Source: CAVOAK01 sp963664465 (GTDB taxonomy: Bacteria; Pseudomonadota; Alphaproteobacteria; UBA8366; CAVOAK01). Taken from it: a DNA stretch of 64,000 nucleotides. Positions within the stretch are counted from its first letter, which is position 1. Each line of letters opens with the position of its first letter. Of the stretch, positions 1-8,452 are shown piece by piece. The stretch is from contig CAXXSU010000015.1 in assembly GCA_963664465.2 (NCBI GenBank), forward strand, positions 124,001 through 188,000. The letters are read 5' to 3'. Under the pieces are notes generated by a model, which saw only the letters and a list, made by a program, of their open reading frames with translations, was not told the DNA's origin and searched no databases. A program made the position numbers and the translations under genes.

Positions 1-664
1 GGATCGCATAGCCACGGCGGCGTTCGGCGGCGCTGGTGTTGCCTCGCGCGCCGTGCATGCTCATGGCGTGGAACGCCAATACATCGCCCGGCTCCATATC
101 CCAAGATAGGATTTCGTGCTGGTCCCGCTCCGCCTCAAAATCTGGCAGCGGCTCGAAGTTTGGATTGGGTTCCGCTTGCTCCGCCGCTGCACCGCCGTGT
201 TCGTCGGCCCTAAAGGGCTGGAACCAGCGGTCCCATTTGTGCGAACCGCGAATAAATTCGACCGGTCCGTTGTCTCTCGTCACCGGGTCGAGAGCGATCC
301 ATATTGTCATCACTGGCCAACCCCGTACAGGCCAGTAGGGCTGATCGTTGTGCCAGCCGGTTGCGCTGCCGGTTCCGGGTTCCTTTACGAACAACTGATC
401 GTAGAGAAGATTGACCTTGTCGGTCCGCATGATGTCCGCGGCGATCTGTGGCGCCGGTGAGTCGAAACACACACGCTTGAAATCTGGGTTGTGTCGCCAG
501 ATGTGTCGGTAGGAGAAGTACTTCTCCTTACGCTTGAGCTCGCTTTCGATCGCCGTCCGCAGCAGGTTTTGCCAAGTCTCGCCGATCGCATTCTTCAGCA
601 GGACGGCGCCATCGTCGTCATAGGCAGCAATCTGCTCAGGCTTGACGGCAAACTTCCTCACCAT
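1..664 (-). CDS. Phytanoyl-CoA dioxygenase (PhyH) family protein, 3' end cut by the window
   Basis: The reverse strand reads open from an ATG at 664 to the window edge, about 221 residues. The product contains a GWHNDQPYWP stretch, which carries the HxD half of the Fe(II)-binding facial triad, and later DMEPGDVLAFHAMSMHGARG, which carries the distal histidine and the usual PhyH ending. PhyH proteins are non-haem Fe(II)/2-oxoglutarate oxygenases that hydroxylate small molecules; the substrate here cannot be told. The gene lies 25 bp downstream of grxD in the same direction, so it may be the last gene of that transcript. The C-terminus lies outside the window. Confidence 0.85.
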   Translation of the reverse strand, partial: MVRKFAVKPEQIAAYDDDGAVLLKNAIGETWQNLLRTAIESELKRKEKYFSYRHIWRHNPDFKRVCFDSPAPQIAADIMRTDKVNLLYDQLFVKEPGTGSATGWHNDQPYWPVRGWPVMTIWIALDPVTRDNGPVEFIRGSHKWDRWFQPFRADEHGGAAAEQAEPNPNFEPLPDFEAERDQHEILSWDMEPGDVLAFHAMSMHGARGNTSAAERRRGYAI

Positions 665-689
665 TGCGCGCCCCGTGCTCCCACCGCGC

Positions 690-1034
690 TTAAGCGGTCT
701 GTTTCTGCTCGATGCCCTTATCCACCATCAACTGCTCCAGTTCACCCGCATGGTACATGTCACGGATGATATCGCAGCCACCGACGAATTCGCCTTTAAC
801 GTAGAGTTGAGGGATCGTTGGCCAATTCGAAAACTGCTTGATGCCTTCGCGCAAACCCGGGTCTGCAAGGCAGTCGATACCCTTATATTTGACGCCGAGC
901 TGCGTCAGTGCCTGCACAACCGACGCGGAAAAACCGCATTGCGGAAAGACCGGCGTTCCTTTCATGAAGAGCACGATTTCATTTTCTGAGATCTCTTCTT
1001 CGATTCGGCCGAACACTGGATTGTCATTCATCAT
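690..1034 (-). CDS. grxD: Monothiol glutaredoxin GrxD (CGFS type)
   Basis: The 114-residue product is the usual length for a single-domain monothiol glutaredoxin and carries the CGFS active site (Cys33) within FPQCGFSASV, plus the WPTIPQLYVKGEFVGGCDI stretch that binds glutathione. Proteins of this class hold a glutathione-ligated [2Fe-2S] cluster bridged between two subunits or shared with a BolA partner, and pass it to apo-proteins. The gene follows a bolA-family gene by 29 bp in the same direction, a pairing that is conserved and fits the physical partnership of the two proteins in the cytoplasm. Confidence 0.95.
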   Translation of the reverse strand: MMNDNPVFGRIEEEISENEIVLFMKGTPVFPQCGFSASVVQALTQLGVKYKGIDCLADPGLREGIKQFSNWPTIPQLYVKGEFVGGCDIIRDMYHAGELEQLMVDKGIEQKQTA

Positions 1035-1063
1035 CTGTTCCCTTGATTAGTCAGGCAGCAAAT

Positions 1064-1303
1064 CTACGCGGTCTCAAGCACGGACGTCTGGAGCGCCAGT
1101 GCATGCAACTCATTGCCCATTCGGCCGCGCAATGCATCGTAAATCATTTGATGTTGCTGAACACGAGTCTTGTCCTTGAAGGCTGCGGAGCGAACATATG
1201 CCGCGTAGTGATCGCCATCGCCCCGAAGATCGTCAATCCGAACTTCCGCATCGGGGAGCGACTGTTTTATGAGTTGCTCGATTTCAGCGGCTGACATCGG
1301 CAT
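1064..1303 (-). CDS. BolA family protein
   Basis: The 79-residue protein has the short BolA fold sequence, with a conserved GDGDHYAAYVRSAAF segment and RVQQHQMIYDALRGRMGNEL close to the C-terminus, where the invariant HQ/H residues that can ligate an Fe-S cluster lie. BolA proteins of this size pair with CGFS glutaredoxins, and grxD is the next gene downstream. The first Met is followed two codons later by another (MPMSAAEIEQ), so translation could begin at 1297 instead. It follows purL by 39 bp and probably shares its transcript. Confidence 0.9.
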   Translation of the reverse strand: MPMSAAEIEQLIKQSLPDAEVRIDDLRGDGDHYAAYVRSAAFKDKTRVQQHQMIYDALRGRMGNELHALALQTSVLETA

Positions 1304-1342
1304 GGCAATTTGTTCCTTCGGAAACTCTTCAGCGTTCAGCGG

Positions 1343-3532
1343 TCATGGCGCTGCCATGTAGTTAGGCAACCAAGTCTCATGAGCCGCGCGCAGTTCCGTG
1401 ATCGATATGGTACAACCGCGGCCCACTGTCAACGACCAACCGTCCGTCCGGCCGATCGTCCGTGCGGTGACTCCGGCATCTGCCGTCGCCTTCAGCACCG
1501 CCTGCTCATCACTCGTTGTGACTATATATCGGGCCTGGTCTTCGCCAAACAACCAGGCGTGCGGCGCAATGTCCTCCACAGGCATCTCAATCGTTGCGCC
1601 GACGTCGCCAGCGAGCGCCATCTCCGCGACCGCGACCAACAGGCCGCCGTCCGAAACATCGTGGCAGGCGCTGACGAGGCGCGCTGAAATCATCTCGCGG
1701 ACTAGATCGCCGTTGCGCCGCTCGGCAGTGAGATCTACCGGCGGCGGCGCGCCGTCTTCGCAGTGTTCGATTTCCTGCAGATAAAGCGAGGCACCGAGCC
1801 AACCGCTCGTTTTGCCAATGAGAATGATGACCTCGCCCGGCTCCTTGAACGCGAGCGTTGCCATCGCTGCCAAGTCTGCCAGAAGTCCGACCCCGCCGAT
1901 CACCGGCGTTGGTAGGATCGGCTCGCCATTGGTTTCGTTGTAAAGCGACACATTGCCCGAGACGACCGGAAAGTCGAGTGCGCGTGCGGCCTCCGCCATG
2001 CCTTCGACGCATCCGACGAGTTGTCCCATGGTGCGGGGCCGTTCGGGATTGCCGAAGTTGAGGTTGTTGGTGAGCGCAATTGGCGTTGCGCCGACAGCAG
2101 TAAGATTGCGCCAGGCCTCGGCGACGGCTTGCCGCCCACCTTCTACAGGGTCTGCTTGGCAATAGCGCGGGGTGCAATCGGTCGTGATTGCTAGCCCGCG
2201 TGAGGACTCGTGAATCCGCACAACGCCGGCGTCGCCGCCTGGAAACTGCGCTGAGTCAGCCATCACCATGTGGTCGTACTGCTCCCAGATCCATCGGCGC
2301 GAACAGAGATGCGCCGAGCCCATCAGCGCTTTGAGTGCGTCCAGGGGATTTGCCGGCGCCGAAATTTGTTTGGCACGGATGTTTGTGCGTGGTGGCGCCT
2401 TTTCCCAGGGCCGATCGTAGCGGGGGGCCTGGGCAACGAGAGGCGCCAAGGGAATGTCGGCGACGGGCTTGTCAAACTGCTTGAGAATCAGCCGGCCGCT
2501 ATCGGTGATCTCGCCGATGATGGCAAAATCGAGCTCCCATTTTTCGAAAATGGCCCGGGCATCGGCCTCATGCTCCGGCGAGAGGACCAACAACATGCGC
2601 TCTTGGCTCTCCGACAGCATGATCTCATAGGGAGTCATTTCTGCTTCGCGCGTTGGCACACGATCGAGCCAAAGTTCAATTCCCACATCACCCTTGGATG
2701 CCATCTCCACGGCCGATGAGGTCAGTCCCGCGGCGCCCATGTCTTGAATAGCGACTATGGCGTCGGTTTCCATCAATTCTAGGCAGGCTTCGAGCAAGAG
2801 CTTTTCCGTGAAGGGGTCGCCAACTTGCACCGTTGGCCGCTTTGCCTCGGCATCTTCATTGAACTCGGTCGACGCCATGGTTGCGCCGTGGATCCCATCG
2901 CGGCCGGTTTTGGAGCCGATATAGACCACCGGATTTCCAGGACCTGCGGCCGCGGAGTAGAAGATCCGGTCGGCGTCGGCTATGCCAACAGTCATTGCAT
3001 TGACGAGAATGTTGCCGTTGTAGGCGGCATGAAATCCGGTCTCTCCGCCCAACGTCGGAACACCGATACAGTTTCCGTAGCCGCCGATTCCAGCCACCAC
3101 GCCTGCAAGCAAATGCTTGGTTTTCTCATGGTCGGGGCTGCCAAAGCGCAAGGCATTCAGATTTGCGATGGGCCGCGCGCCCATTGTGAATACATCGCGA
3201 AGGATACCGCCAACGCCGGTGGCCGCTCCCTGATAGGGTTCGATAAAGCTCGGGTGATTGTGGCTCTCGATTTTGAATACCGCGGCTTTGCCATCGCCGA
3301 TATCGACGACGCCGGCGTTTTCTCCGGGCCCACAAATGACGTTCGGTCCTTCGGTTGGCAGCGTCTGCAGCCAACGTCGAGATGATTTGTACGAGCAGTG
3401 TTCCGACCACATCGCCGAGAATACGCCAAGCTCGGTTATGTTCGGCGTACGTTCAAGAATCTCGACGATTATCGCGAATTCGCCCTCTGTAAGGCCATGC
3501 TCGGCGATTACCTCGGGCGAGAGATTACTCAC
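1343..3532 (-). CDS. purL: Phosphoribosylformylglycinamidine synthase subunit PurL
   Basis: The 729-residue protein is the short PurL type that works with separate PurS and PurQ subunits. It uses ammonia delivered from PurQ and ATP to turn FGAR into FGAM, the fourth step of de novo purine synthesis. It begins ITELGVFSAMWSEHCSYKSS, the conserved ATP-binding N-terminal segment, and contains the GIGGYGNCIGVPTLGGE motif and a late SACHDVSDGGL motif of the AIRS-type C-terminal domain. Translation starts at a GTG whose last bases overlap the purQ stop codon (GTGA), so the two are probably translationally coupled. Confidence 0.97.
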   Translation of the reverse strand: MSNLSPEVIAEHGLTEGEFAIIVEILERTPNITELGVFSAMWSEHCSYKSSRRWLQTLPTEGPNVICGPGENAGVVDIGDGKAAVFKIESHNHPSFIEPYQGAATGVGGILRDVFTMGARPIANLNALRFGSPDHEKTKHLLAGVVAGIGGYGNCIGVPTLGGETGFHAAYNGNILVNAMTVGIADADRIFYSAAAGPGNPVVYIGSKTGRDGIHGATMASTEFNEDAEAKRPTVQVGDPFTEKLLLEACLELMETDAIVAIQDMGAAGLTSSAVEMASKGDVGIELWLDRVPTREAEMTPYEIMLSESQERMLLVLSPEHEADARAIFEKWELDFAIIGEITDSGRLILKQFDKPVADIPLAPLVAQAPRYDRPWEKAPPRTNIRAKQISAPANPLDALKALMGSAHLCSRRWIWEQYDHMVMADSAQFPGGDAGVVRIHESSRGLAITTDCTPRYCQADPVEGGRQAVAEAWRNLTAVGATPIALTNNLNFGNPERPRTMGQLVGCVEGMAEAARALDFPVVSGNVSLYNETNGEPILPTPVIGGVGLLADLAAMATLAFKEPGEVIILIGKTSGWLGASLYLQEIEHCEDGAPPPVDLTAERRNGDLVREMISARLVSACHDVSDGGLLVAVAEMALAGDVGATIEMPVEDIAPHAWLFGEDQARYIVTTSDEQAVLKATADAGVTARTIGRTDGWSLTVGRGCTISITELRAAHETWLPNYMAAP

Positions 3533-4218
3533 TGCAAGGCACCTAATAGGCCCTCGAACATCGCCCGGCCATCGCTCCCGCCATGCACGGGGTCCATGGC
3601 GCGGTCCGGGTGCGGCATCAGGCCAAGGATCGATTTCGACTTGTTGAAAATGCCCGCGATATTGGCGATCGAGCCGTTTGGGTTGCTGTCCTCGGTATCC
3701 GAGCCCTCCGACGACACATATCGAAAGGCGATCTGATCGTTGTCCTCAAGCCGTGCCAACGTCGTATCGTCGGCAAAGTAGTTGCCGTCGAAATGCGCCA
3801 CGGGAATGCGAAGTATCTGGCCGGATGCATAGCCGCAGGTGAATGGCGATTGCTTAGTCTCGACCCGGAGGTGCACATGACGGCAGACGAACTTGAGTCC
3901 GGCGTTCCGCATCAGAACTCCCGGTAGCAGGTGCGACTCTGTCAGCATTTGAAATCCGTTGCAGATGCCGAGAATTGAAACGCCCTTTGCCGCGGCTGCC
4001 GCGACTTCGCGCATGATTGGCGAATGTGCGGCCATTGCGCCGGAGCGCAGATAATCGCCATAGGAAAATCCGCCTGGCAGCACGATAAGGTCAACCGGTT
4101 GCAGTTCGGACTCACGGTGCCAAACCATCTCCGGCCTGGTTCCGGAGACCGAGGCGACGGCATCGGCGACGTCACGGTCGCAGTTTGATCCAGGAAATAC
4201 GACGACGGCTGTTTTCAA
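3529..4218 (-). CDS. purQ: Phosphoribosylformylglycinamidine synthase subunit PurQ
   Basis: This is a class I glutamine amidotransferase of 229 residues that releases ammonia from glutamine for PurL. The catalytic Cys lies in ILGICNGFQML, and the His-Glu end of the triad lies in LGLMPHPDRAMDP. The only start codon that gives the conserved MKTAVVVFPGSNCDRD beginning is a TTG at 4218, behind an AGGATC sequence that could serve as a weak ribosome-binding site. It overlaps purL by four bases. A gene pair of unrelated function separates it from purS. Confidence 0.96.
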   Translation of the reverse strand: MKTAVVVFPGSNCDRDVADAVASVSGTRPEMVWHRESELQPVDLIVLPGGFSYGDYLRSGAMAAHSPIMREVAAAAAKGVSILGICNGFQMLTESHLLPGVLMRNAGLKFVCRHVHLRVETKQSPFTCGYASGQILRIPVAHFDGNYFADDTTLARLEDNDQIAFRYVSSEGSDTEDSNPNGSIANIAGIFNKSKSILGLMPHPDRAMDPVHGGSDGRAMFEGLLGALQ

Positions 4219-4308
4219 ACTTGATCCTGAGGCGACGGTGAGCCGGGTCTCCGGCCGTCCATATGTTCTAATTGGCCAGCCACGGGATCACTTTCCATTC
4301 GATTCGTA

Positions 4309-4917
4309 TCAGTTCGGCCACACGCGCCTGAACGCGCCAGGATATTCAGTAACGATTCCATCGGCGTCTACGGAAATCTCCACGGCATCTGAACCATCGC
4401 CCTGACTCAGTCGGAATCGGCCGCCTTCTGCCCCCAATGGCTGAAGGCAGGTGTAGTGCTGTACGACCGGACGTAACTCATGCGCCGGGACATCGAAGTA
4501 AGTGGTTTTGACCTCCGCAGATTGCCCCTTGCGAAGCGCAAGTCGACAAATTGGCAGACTCTTGGTGAATGGCGTGATGGAAATATCGACGTCGAGGCAG
4601 CCCTTGAGCGATTTCAACGGCAAATCTTCGCTGCCGAACCATGTACCCTTTCCGTCCGTTTCAATGCTGAGAGCGTCGCCTCGCAAGTCGAGGCGGCGAA
4701 CGGTCGCGAACCTCATGCTCCAGTCGTCGGTGAATCGCAGCGAGTAATTGGCACTGAACGGTGTGGAGTCAGCTACGCTGATCACTGTCCCCTGCGCAAG
4801 AAAACCGTCACCATGCCGAGTCAGGCAAAAATGTTCCGTGCCGACTTCGTTGTGCGCCAACCAGACGGCATGGCGAATCCAATTGGCCGGCAAATCACTG
4901 GAGCCAACCTTGGTCAT
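4309..4917 (-). CDS. Putative glycolipid-binding (DUF1089-type) protein
   Basis: The 202-residue product resembles the Glycolipid_bind family: it has the alternating beta pattern with ANYSLRFTDDWSMRFATVRR, the GTWFGSEDLPLKSLKGCLDV block and a late HYTCLQPL segment typical of these proteins. The biological role of the family is poorly known; some members were proposed to bind glycolipids. The ATG at 4917 is chosen because it lies 20 bp after the stop of the deacetylase gene and starts the conserved part; a longer reading would overlap that gene. It sits inside the purine cluster but has no evident link to purine synthesis. Confidence 0.65.
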   Translation of the reverse strand: MTKVGSSDLPANWIRHAVWLAHNEVGTEHFCLTRHGDGFLAQGTVISVADSTPFSANYSLRFTDDWSMRFATVRRLDLRGDALSIETDGKGTWFGSEDLPLKSLKGCLDVDISITPFTKSLPICRLALRKGQSAEVKTTYFDVPAHELRPVVQHYTCLQPLGAEGGRFRLSQGDGSDAVEISVDADGIVTEYPGAFRRVWPN

Positions 4918-4937
4918 TTTGCGATTCGTATGCCCGT

Positions 4938-5783
4938 TCAACTCGCAGCGGACGGGGTACGAGACAGATATTCGTCCACTGCTTCCTCCATCGCCATGAA
5001 GGTAACATCGTGCTGCTTCAACTTCTCGATGAGCCGCTCCAGCATCAACATTCTGTGCCCTCTGCCGATAACCTGAGGGTGACAGGAGTAAGTGATGATT
5101 CCCCAATCCATGGCCTGCTGCATATAGAGAAAATCATCGTACCAATTTTCAAGTACATCGTTCGTGTTTGCGAGTCCCTGTTGAATCGCCGTATCGTGAC
5201 GTTGATATTCGAAGACCGGTGAATCGTCGAGGGTCCAACTGACAGGCATTTCGACAAGGCGTGTTTCCGGTCCGAATATCACCGGCTGCTCAGGTTCGAT
5301 GACGTCGTCCTGGCGGACGCGGTATGGGGTGTAGTCGTCGCCCATCAGGCTGCTTTCGTAGTCGAACCCGTTTTCGAGCAGTATGCCCAAGGTATGGTCG
5401 CTGAACTCCCAGGCGGGTGAACGGTAACCCCGCGGATACCGTCCGGTCAGAGATTTAATCGTCTCGCATCCGCGCTTGACGTCGGCGGCCTCTTCGTCGC
5501 GCGTTTCGTAGCTGCTTGGCATCCTATGAGTCCAACCATGATGCGCGATCTCGTGTCCTGCATCGACAACCTGTTTCGCTGCATCCGGATACGATTCGAT
5601 GGTCTGACCGGGTGTGAACCAAGTCGACCTGATATCGTGCTTCTTGAGGAGAGCGAGCAGGCGGCCCGCGCCAACAACCCCGAACTCGCCTCGCGAGCGG
5701 CGACTCGGCGTCGTGTAACCGCGGGCGATCTGCGGCGTCAGACTGTCGAAATCAAATGTCATGCAAACTATGTGTCTGGCCAT
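4938..5783 (-). CDS. Polysaccharide deacetylase (NodB-homology) family protein
   Basis: About 281 residues with the NodB fold: MTFDFD (first motif, metal-binding Asp), the metal-binding histidines in EIAHHGWTH, and RGYRSPAWEFS (third motif). The pattern LMGDDYTPYRV and the arrangement of motifs resemble the HpPgdA and PuuE branch rather than classic chitin deacetylases. No signal peptide is seen, so the protein is probably cytoplasmic and may act on a small amide or cyclic amide. The ATG at 5783 has AAGGGG eight bases upstream; in-frame starts at 5792 and 5834 (GTG) are also possible. It lies 16 bp or more after purS in the same direction. Confidence 0.8.
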   Translation of the reverse strand: MARHIVCMTFDFDSLTPQIARGYTTPSRRSRGEFGVVGAGRLLALLKKHDIRSTWFTPGQTIESYPDAAKQVVDAGHEIAHHGWTHRMPSSYETRDEEAADVKRGCETIKSLTGRYPRGYRSPAWEFSDHTLGILLENGFDYESSLMGDDYTPYRVRQDDVIEPEQPVIFGPETRLVEMPVSWTLDDSPVFEYQRHDTAIQQGLANTNDVLENWYDDFLYMQQAMDWGIITYSCHPQVIGRGHRMLMLERLIEKLKQHDVTFMAMEEAVDEYLSRTPSAAS

Positions 5784-5850
5784 CCCATTCATCCCCTTGT
5801 TCGCGGATGACGTGTCCGCGGTGTTGTCGACCACGAGAAGGTAACCCTAA

Positions 5851-6093
5851 CTACCCGTCCAGGTCGATTTTGTAATCTTCAATCACGGTATTCGCCAACA
5901 GCTTGGTGCACATTTCATCGATAATCGTAAGTGCCCGCTTCGGGTCAGTCTCAGCGATCTCGAGTTCGATATATTTGCCTTGCCGGACATCCCCAACCGC
6001 GTCGAATCCCAGGGCCGATAGCGCATTACCGATTGCTTTTCCTTGTGGATCCAACACTCCATTTTTTAACGTGATATGCACGAAGGCTTTCAA
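5851..6093 (-). CDS. purS: Phosphoribosylformylglycinamidine synthase subunit PurS
   Basis: PurS is the small structural subunit that bridges PurL and PurQ. The 80-residue product, KAFVHITLKNGVLDPQGKAI onward, fits the family in length, with the GNALSALGFDAVGDVRQGKY core. I place the start at the TTG at 6093, seven bases after the purC stop, because family members begin at this point. An ATG at 6141 would add 16 residues that do not look like PurS and would overlap purC by 41 bases. It belongs to the purC-purS-purQ-purL transcript. Confidence 0.9.
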   Translation of the reverse strand: MKAFVHITLKNGVLDPQGKAIGNALSALGFDAVGDVRQGKYIELEIAETDPKRALTIIDEMCTKLLANTVIEDYKIDLDG

Positions 6094-6100
6094 GATGACT

Positions 6101-6868
6101 TCACTGTACCTTCGTCGGACCTTCGACGTCGCTGACACCACCCTCGGGTAAAATCCCGAGCCGCCGCGCTACCTCCTGATACGCTTCGGCGACGTTTCCT
6201 AGATCCCGGCGGAAACGGTCCTTGTCCAGTTTCTCGTCGGTCTCGGCGTCCCAGAGTCGGCAGCTGTCGGGGCTAATTTCATCCGCCAATATAATGCGAA
6301 CTTCGCCATGTTCATTGTACAGGCGGCCAAATTCGACCTTGAAGTCGACGAGTTTTAGGCCGACGCCGAGGAACAGCCCGGTCAAGAAATCGTTAGTTCT
6401 GAGGGCCAATGCGAGCATGTCGTCGATATCGTGCGGCATGGCCCAGCCAAAGGCCGTTATGTGCTCTTCCGACACCATGGGATCGCCGAGTTCGTCGGAC
6501 TTGTAATAATATTCGATGATCGAACGCGGCAATACCGTTCCTTCGGCGATGCCAAATCGCTTGCACAGTGATCCTGCCGCGATGTTGCGCACGACGACTT
6601 CGATGGGCAGGATCTCGACTTCCTTGACGAGTTGCTCGCGCATGTTGAGGCGCCGCACAAAGTGGGTCGGCACGCCGATTTCCCCAAGGCGCGTCATGAG
6701 GTATTCTGAAATCCTGTTATTCAGGACACCCTTGCCGGTGATCGTGCCCTTTTTTTGGTTGTTGAATGCGGTCGCGTCGTCTTTGAAATATTGCACGAGC
6801 GTGCCGGGTTCTGGTCCTTCATATAGGACCTTTGCCTTTCCTTCGTAAATTTGCCTACGCCGAGCCAT
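6101..6868 (-). CDS. purC: Phosphoribosylaminoimidazole-succinocarboxamide synthase
   Basis: The 255-residue product begins with the signature RRRQIYEGKAKVLYEGPEPG and contains the LVDFKVEFGR and ADEISPDSCRLWD motifs that bind ATP, metal and the CAIR substrate. It joins aspartate to CAIR in the purine pathway. It is the first gene of the minus-strand purine cluster; the 135 bp upstream (6869-7003) hold no gene and presumably the promoter, although I see no clear -35/-10 pair. Confidence 0.97.
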   Translation of the reverse strand: MARRRQIYEGKAKVLYEGPEPGTLVQYFKDDATAFNNQKKGTITGKGVLNNRISEYLMTRLGEIGVPTHFVRRLNMREQLVKEVEILPIEVVVRNIAAGSLCKRFGIAEGTVLPRSIIEYYYKSDELGDPMVSEEHITAFGWAMPHDIDDMLALALRTNDFLTGLFLGVGLKLVDFKVEFGRLYNEHGEVRIILADEISPDSCRLWDAETDEKLDKDRFRRDLGNVAEAYQEVARRLGILPEGGVSDVEGPTKVQ

Positions 6869-7003
6869 TTTGGTGAGGTCCGTTTTGTTAGACGGGCGTG
6901 AAACTAGGTACGGGCGACCACTGTCTTCGCGAGGTCAGTCGTTCATATAGCAATTGGCCGGGGCAGAGACAATCGGGCCGAAGGGTCGGGGCCCGGAATG
7001 TGG

Positions 7004-7768
7004 TCAGGCACTAACCGACTTGAACGGCGTATTGTCCGGCCGGCCGGCCGCGAAAAGGAAGACACCGCGTGGGTTACCGTCTCTTGCAGCCATCTCCGCC
7101 GACGGCAGTGCGATAAGAGTGCTGCAGACGGTTCCGAACTCAGAATCGGTGACGATACACATGGCGGCGGTCGAGTTTGGCGACGCGTCGTCATTTTGGC
7201 TTGCGAGAAGCGCTTGCCATGACGACCAATCATCGTGCTCCGGGTTCGGGATCGGCGCTCGTTCGAATTGCGGCAGATATTTAGCGGTTCGGGGGCAGTT
7301 CGGATCATTGAGCTGTTGCGATGTCAACATCGACCATCCTTGCGCCAATGGCGTCAATTCGATCCGTTTCGCCGCGGCATTGTTGCAAAGCCAATATGCA
7401 TCTCGGCTGTCAGCGATCAGCATATTGAAAGGCCGGTAGCCGCTAGGGTCGAGGGCCGCCAATGCCTCTGCTGCGGCACTGGCATCTGCGTGATCTAGTG
7501 CCTCCAGCGGCAACTCGCCGCGGCTGCGTTTGTCGGGGGCGGCGCCCAGTGAGTGCTCGCGGTTCATGACTGCCGCCAAGACACCGTCGTCGTTGACTGC
7601 AAGCCAGGTTCCGCCCGCTTGGAGATCGATGCCAGCCACCACATCGGACCGGTCGGGCCAGTGGCGTGCCGGCGGCTTCCATGGGCGTGTGAGCATTTCG
7701 TCGCGATTGGCGCCGAGCAGCACGGGCCAGGCATGGTCAGGACGGCGTAGGATGACGACGGTACACAT
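7004..7768 (-). CDS. NRDE (TANGO2-like) family protein
   Basis: The 254-residue protein starts MCTVVILRRPDHAWPVLLGA and has the eponymous NRDE motif in GANRDEMLTRP, followed by AGGTWLAVNDDGVLAAVMNR. The N-terminal Cys2 would be exposed after methionine removal, as in Ntn-type hydrolases, and the family is sometimes placed near them. Eukaryotic TANGO2 has been linked to haem handling and Golgi function; bacterial roles are not settled. It is transcribed towards purC with a 135-bp gap. Confidence 0.85.
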   Translation of the reverse strand: MCTVVILRRPDHAWPVLLGANRDEMLTRPWKPPARHWPDRSDVVAGIDLQAGGTWLAVNDDGVLAAVMNREHSLGAAPDKRSRGELPLEALDHADASAAAEALAALDPSGYRPFNMLIADSRDAYWLCNNAAAKRIELTPLAQGWSMLTSQQLNDPNCPRTAKYLPQFERAPIPNPEHDDWSSWQALLASQNDDASPNSTAAMCIVTDSEFGTVCSTLIALPSAEMAARDGNPRGVFLFAAGRPDNTPFKSVSA

Positions 7769-8096
7769 GGTCAGCTGGCCAGTCTGGAATGCGCACGGAT
7801 ACCAAATTGATTTGCCGATGACTCGAACGGATTTGGCTGACGTGCCACAAACTTCAAGGTCCTATGCAACACGCAAAAGTCAAAACTTCAAGGTCGAAAT
7901 GACCAAGCTGTCATGCTACACGGAGCTTTCAGAACCTCGGTCGATCCCGACGGTTACCTTTGACCTAGATCAGGGGGCTTAATGCATCCGGTTTGGTATT
8001 GATACGGTAACCGAAAATGCCAATCTTTAAGGGACGGGCTATGTGCCTGGTCACGATGGCAGGAACGCGGGCGGATCTAAGAAGGGAGCCCATCTG
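7769..8096. other. Divergent intergenic region
   Basis: No gene is visible in these 328 bases between the NRDE gene (leftward) and the zeta-inhibitor gene (rightward). It must carry both promoters. The one recognisable element is an FNR/FixK-like box listed separately. Confidence 0.6.
7960..7973 (+). promoter_or_regulatory. Possible FNR/FixK-type box upstream of the zeta inhibitor
   Basis: The sequence TTGACCTAGATCAG matches the FNR/FixK consensus TTGAY-N4-RTCAA at nine of ten defined positions. It sits 124 bp before the start of the ATP synthase zeta inhibitor. The match is a single site and could be chance. Confidence 0.3.
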
Positions 8097-8420
8097 ATGT
8101 CCGGCTTTGATGAACGCGAGAAGGCTTTTGAGGCCAAATTTCGCCGTGATCAAGAACGCGGATTCAAAATGCAGGCCCGGCGCAACTATCTTTTCGGTAA
8201 ATGGGCTGCGGAAAAATTGGGACTCACGGCTGGCGACGCCGATGCCTACGCGAAAGATGTCGTCAGTGCTGAATTTCGTGAGACGGGTGACCAGGACGTT
8301 CTGAACAAAGTAAAAGTCGATTTGAAATCGAAAGGCGTCGAAGTCTCCGAGCATGTGTTGCGGGTGGAGATGGATCGCTTCATGGAAACCGCGCGAGAAC
8401 AAGTTGAAAACGAGTGTTGA
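8097..8420 (+). CDS. ATP synthase zeta inhibitor (DUF1476) protein
   Basis: The 107-residue protein starts MSGFDEREKAFEAKFRRDQE and is nearly all helix, as in the alphaproteobacterial zeta subunit that inhibits ATP hydrolysis by F1FO-ATPase. The N-terminal helix FDEREKAFEAKF is the inhibitory part in studied homologues, and RRNYLFGKWAAEKLGL is a strongly conserved family segment. The ATG at 8097 has AAGGGAG eight bases upstream, and a 54-base longer reading from 8043 lacks family similarity. The family is almost confined to Alphaproteobacteria, which supports the taxonomic placement. Confidence 0.92.
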   Translation: MSGFDEREKAFEAKFRRDQERGFKMQARRNYLFGKWAAEKLGLTAGDADAYAKDVVSAEFRETGDQDVLNKVKVDLKSKGVEVSEHVLRVEMDRFMETAREQVENEC

Positions 8421-8452
8421 GAGGCTTGTTCTGGCGGCTCCTGCCGTCGTAA

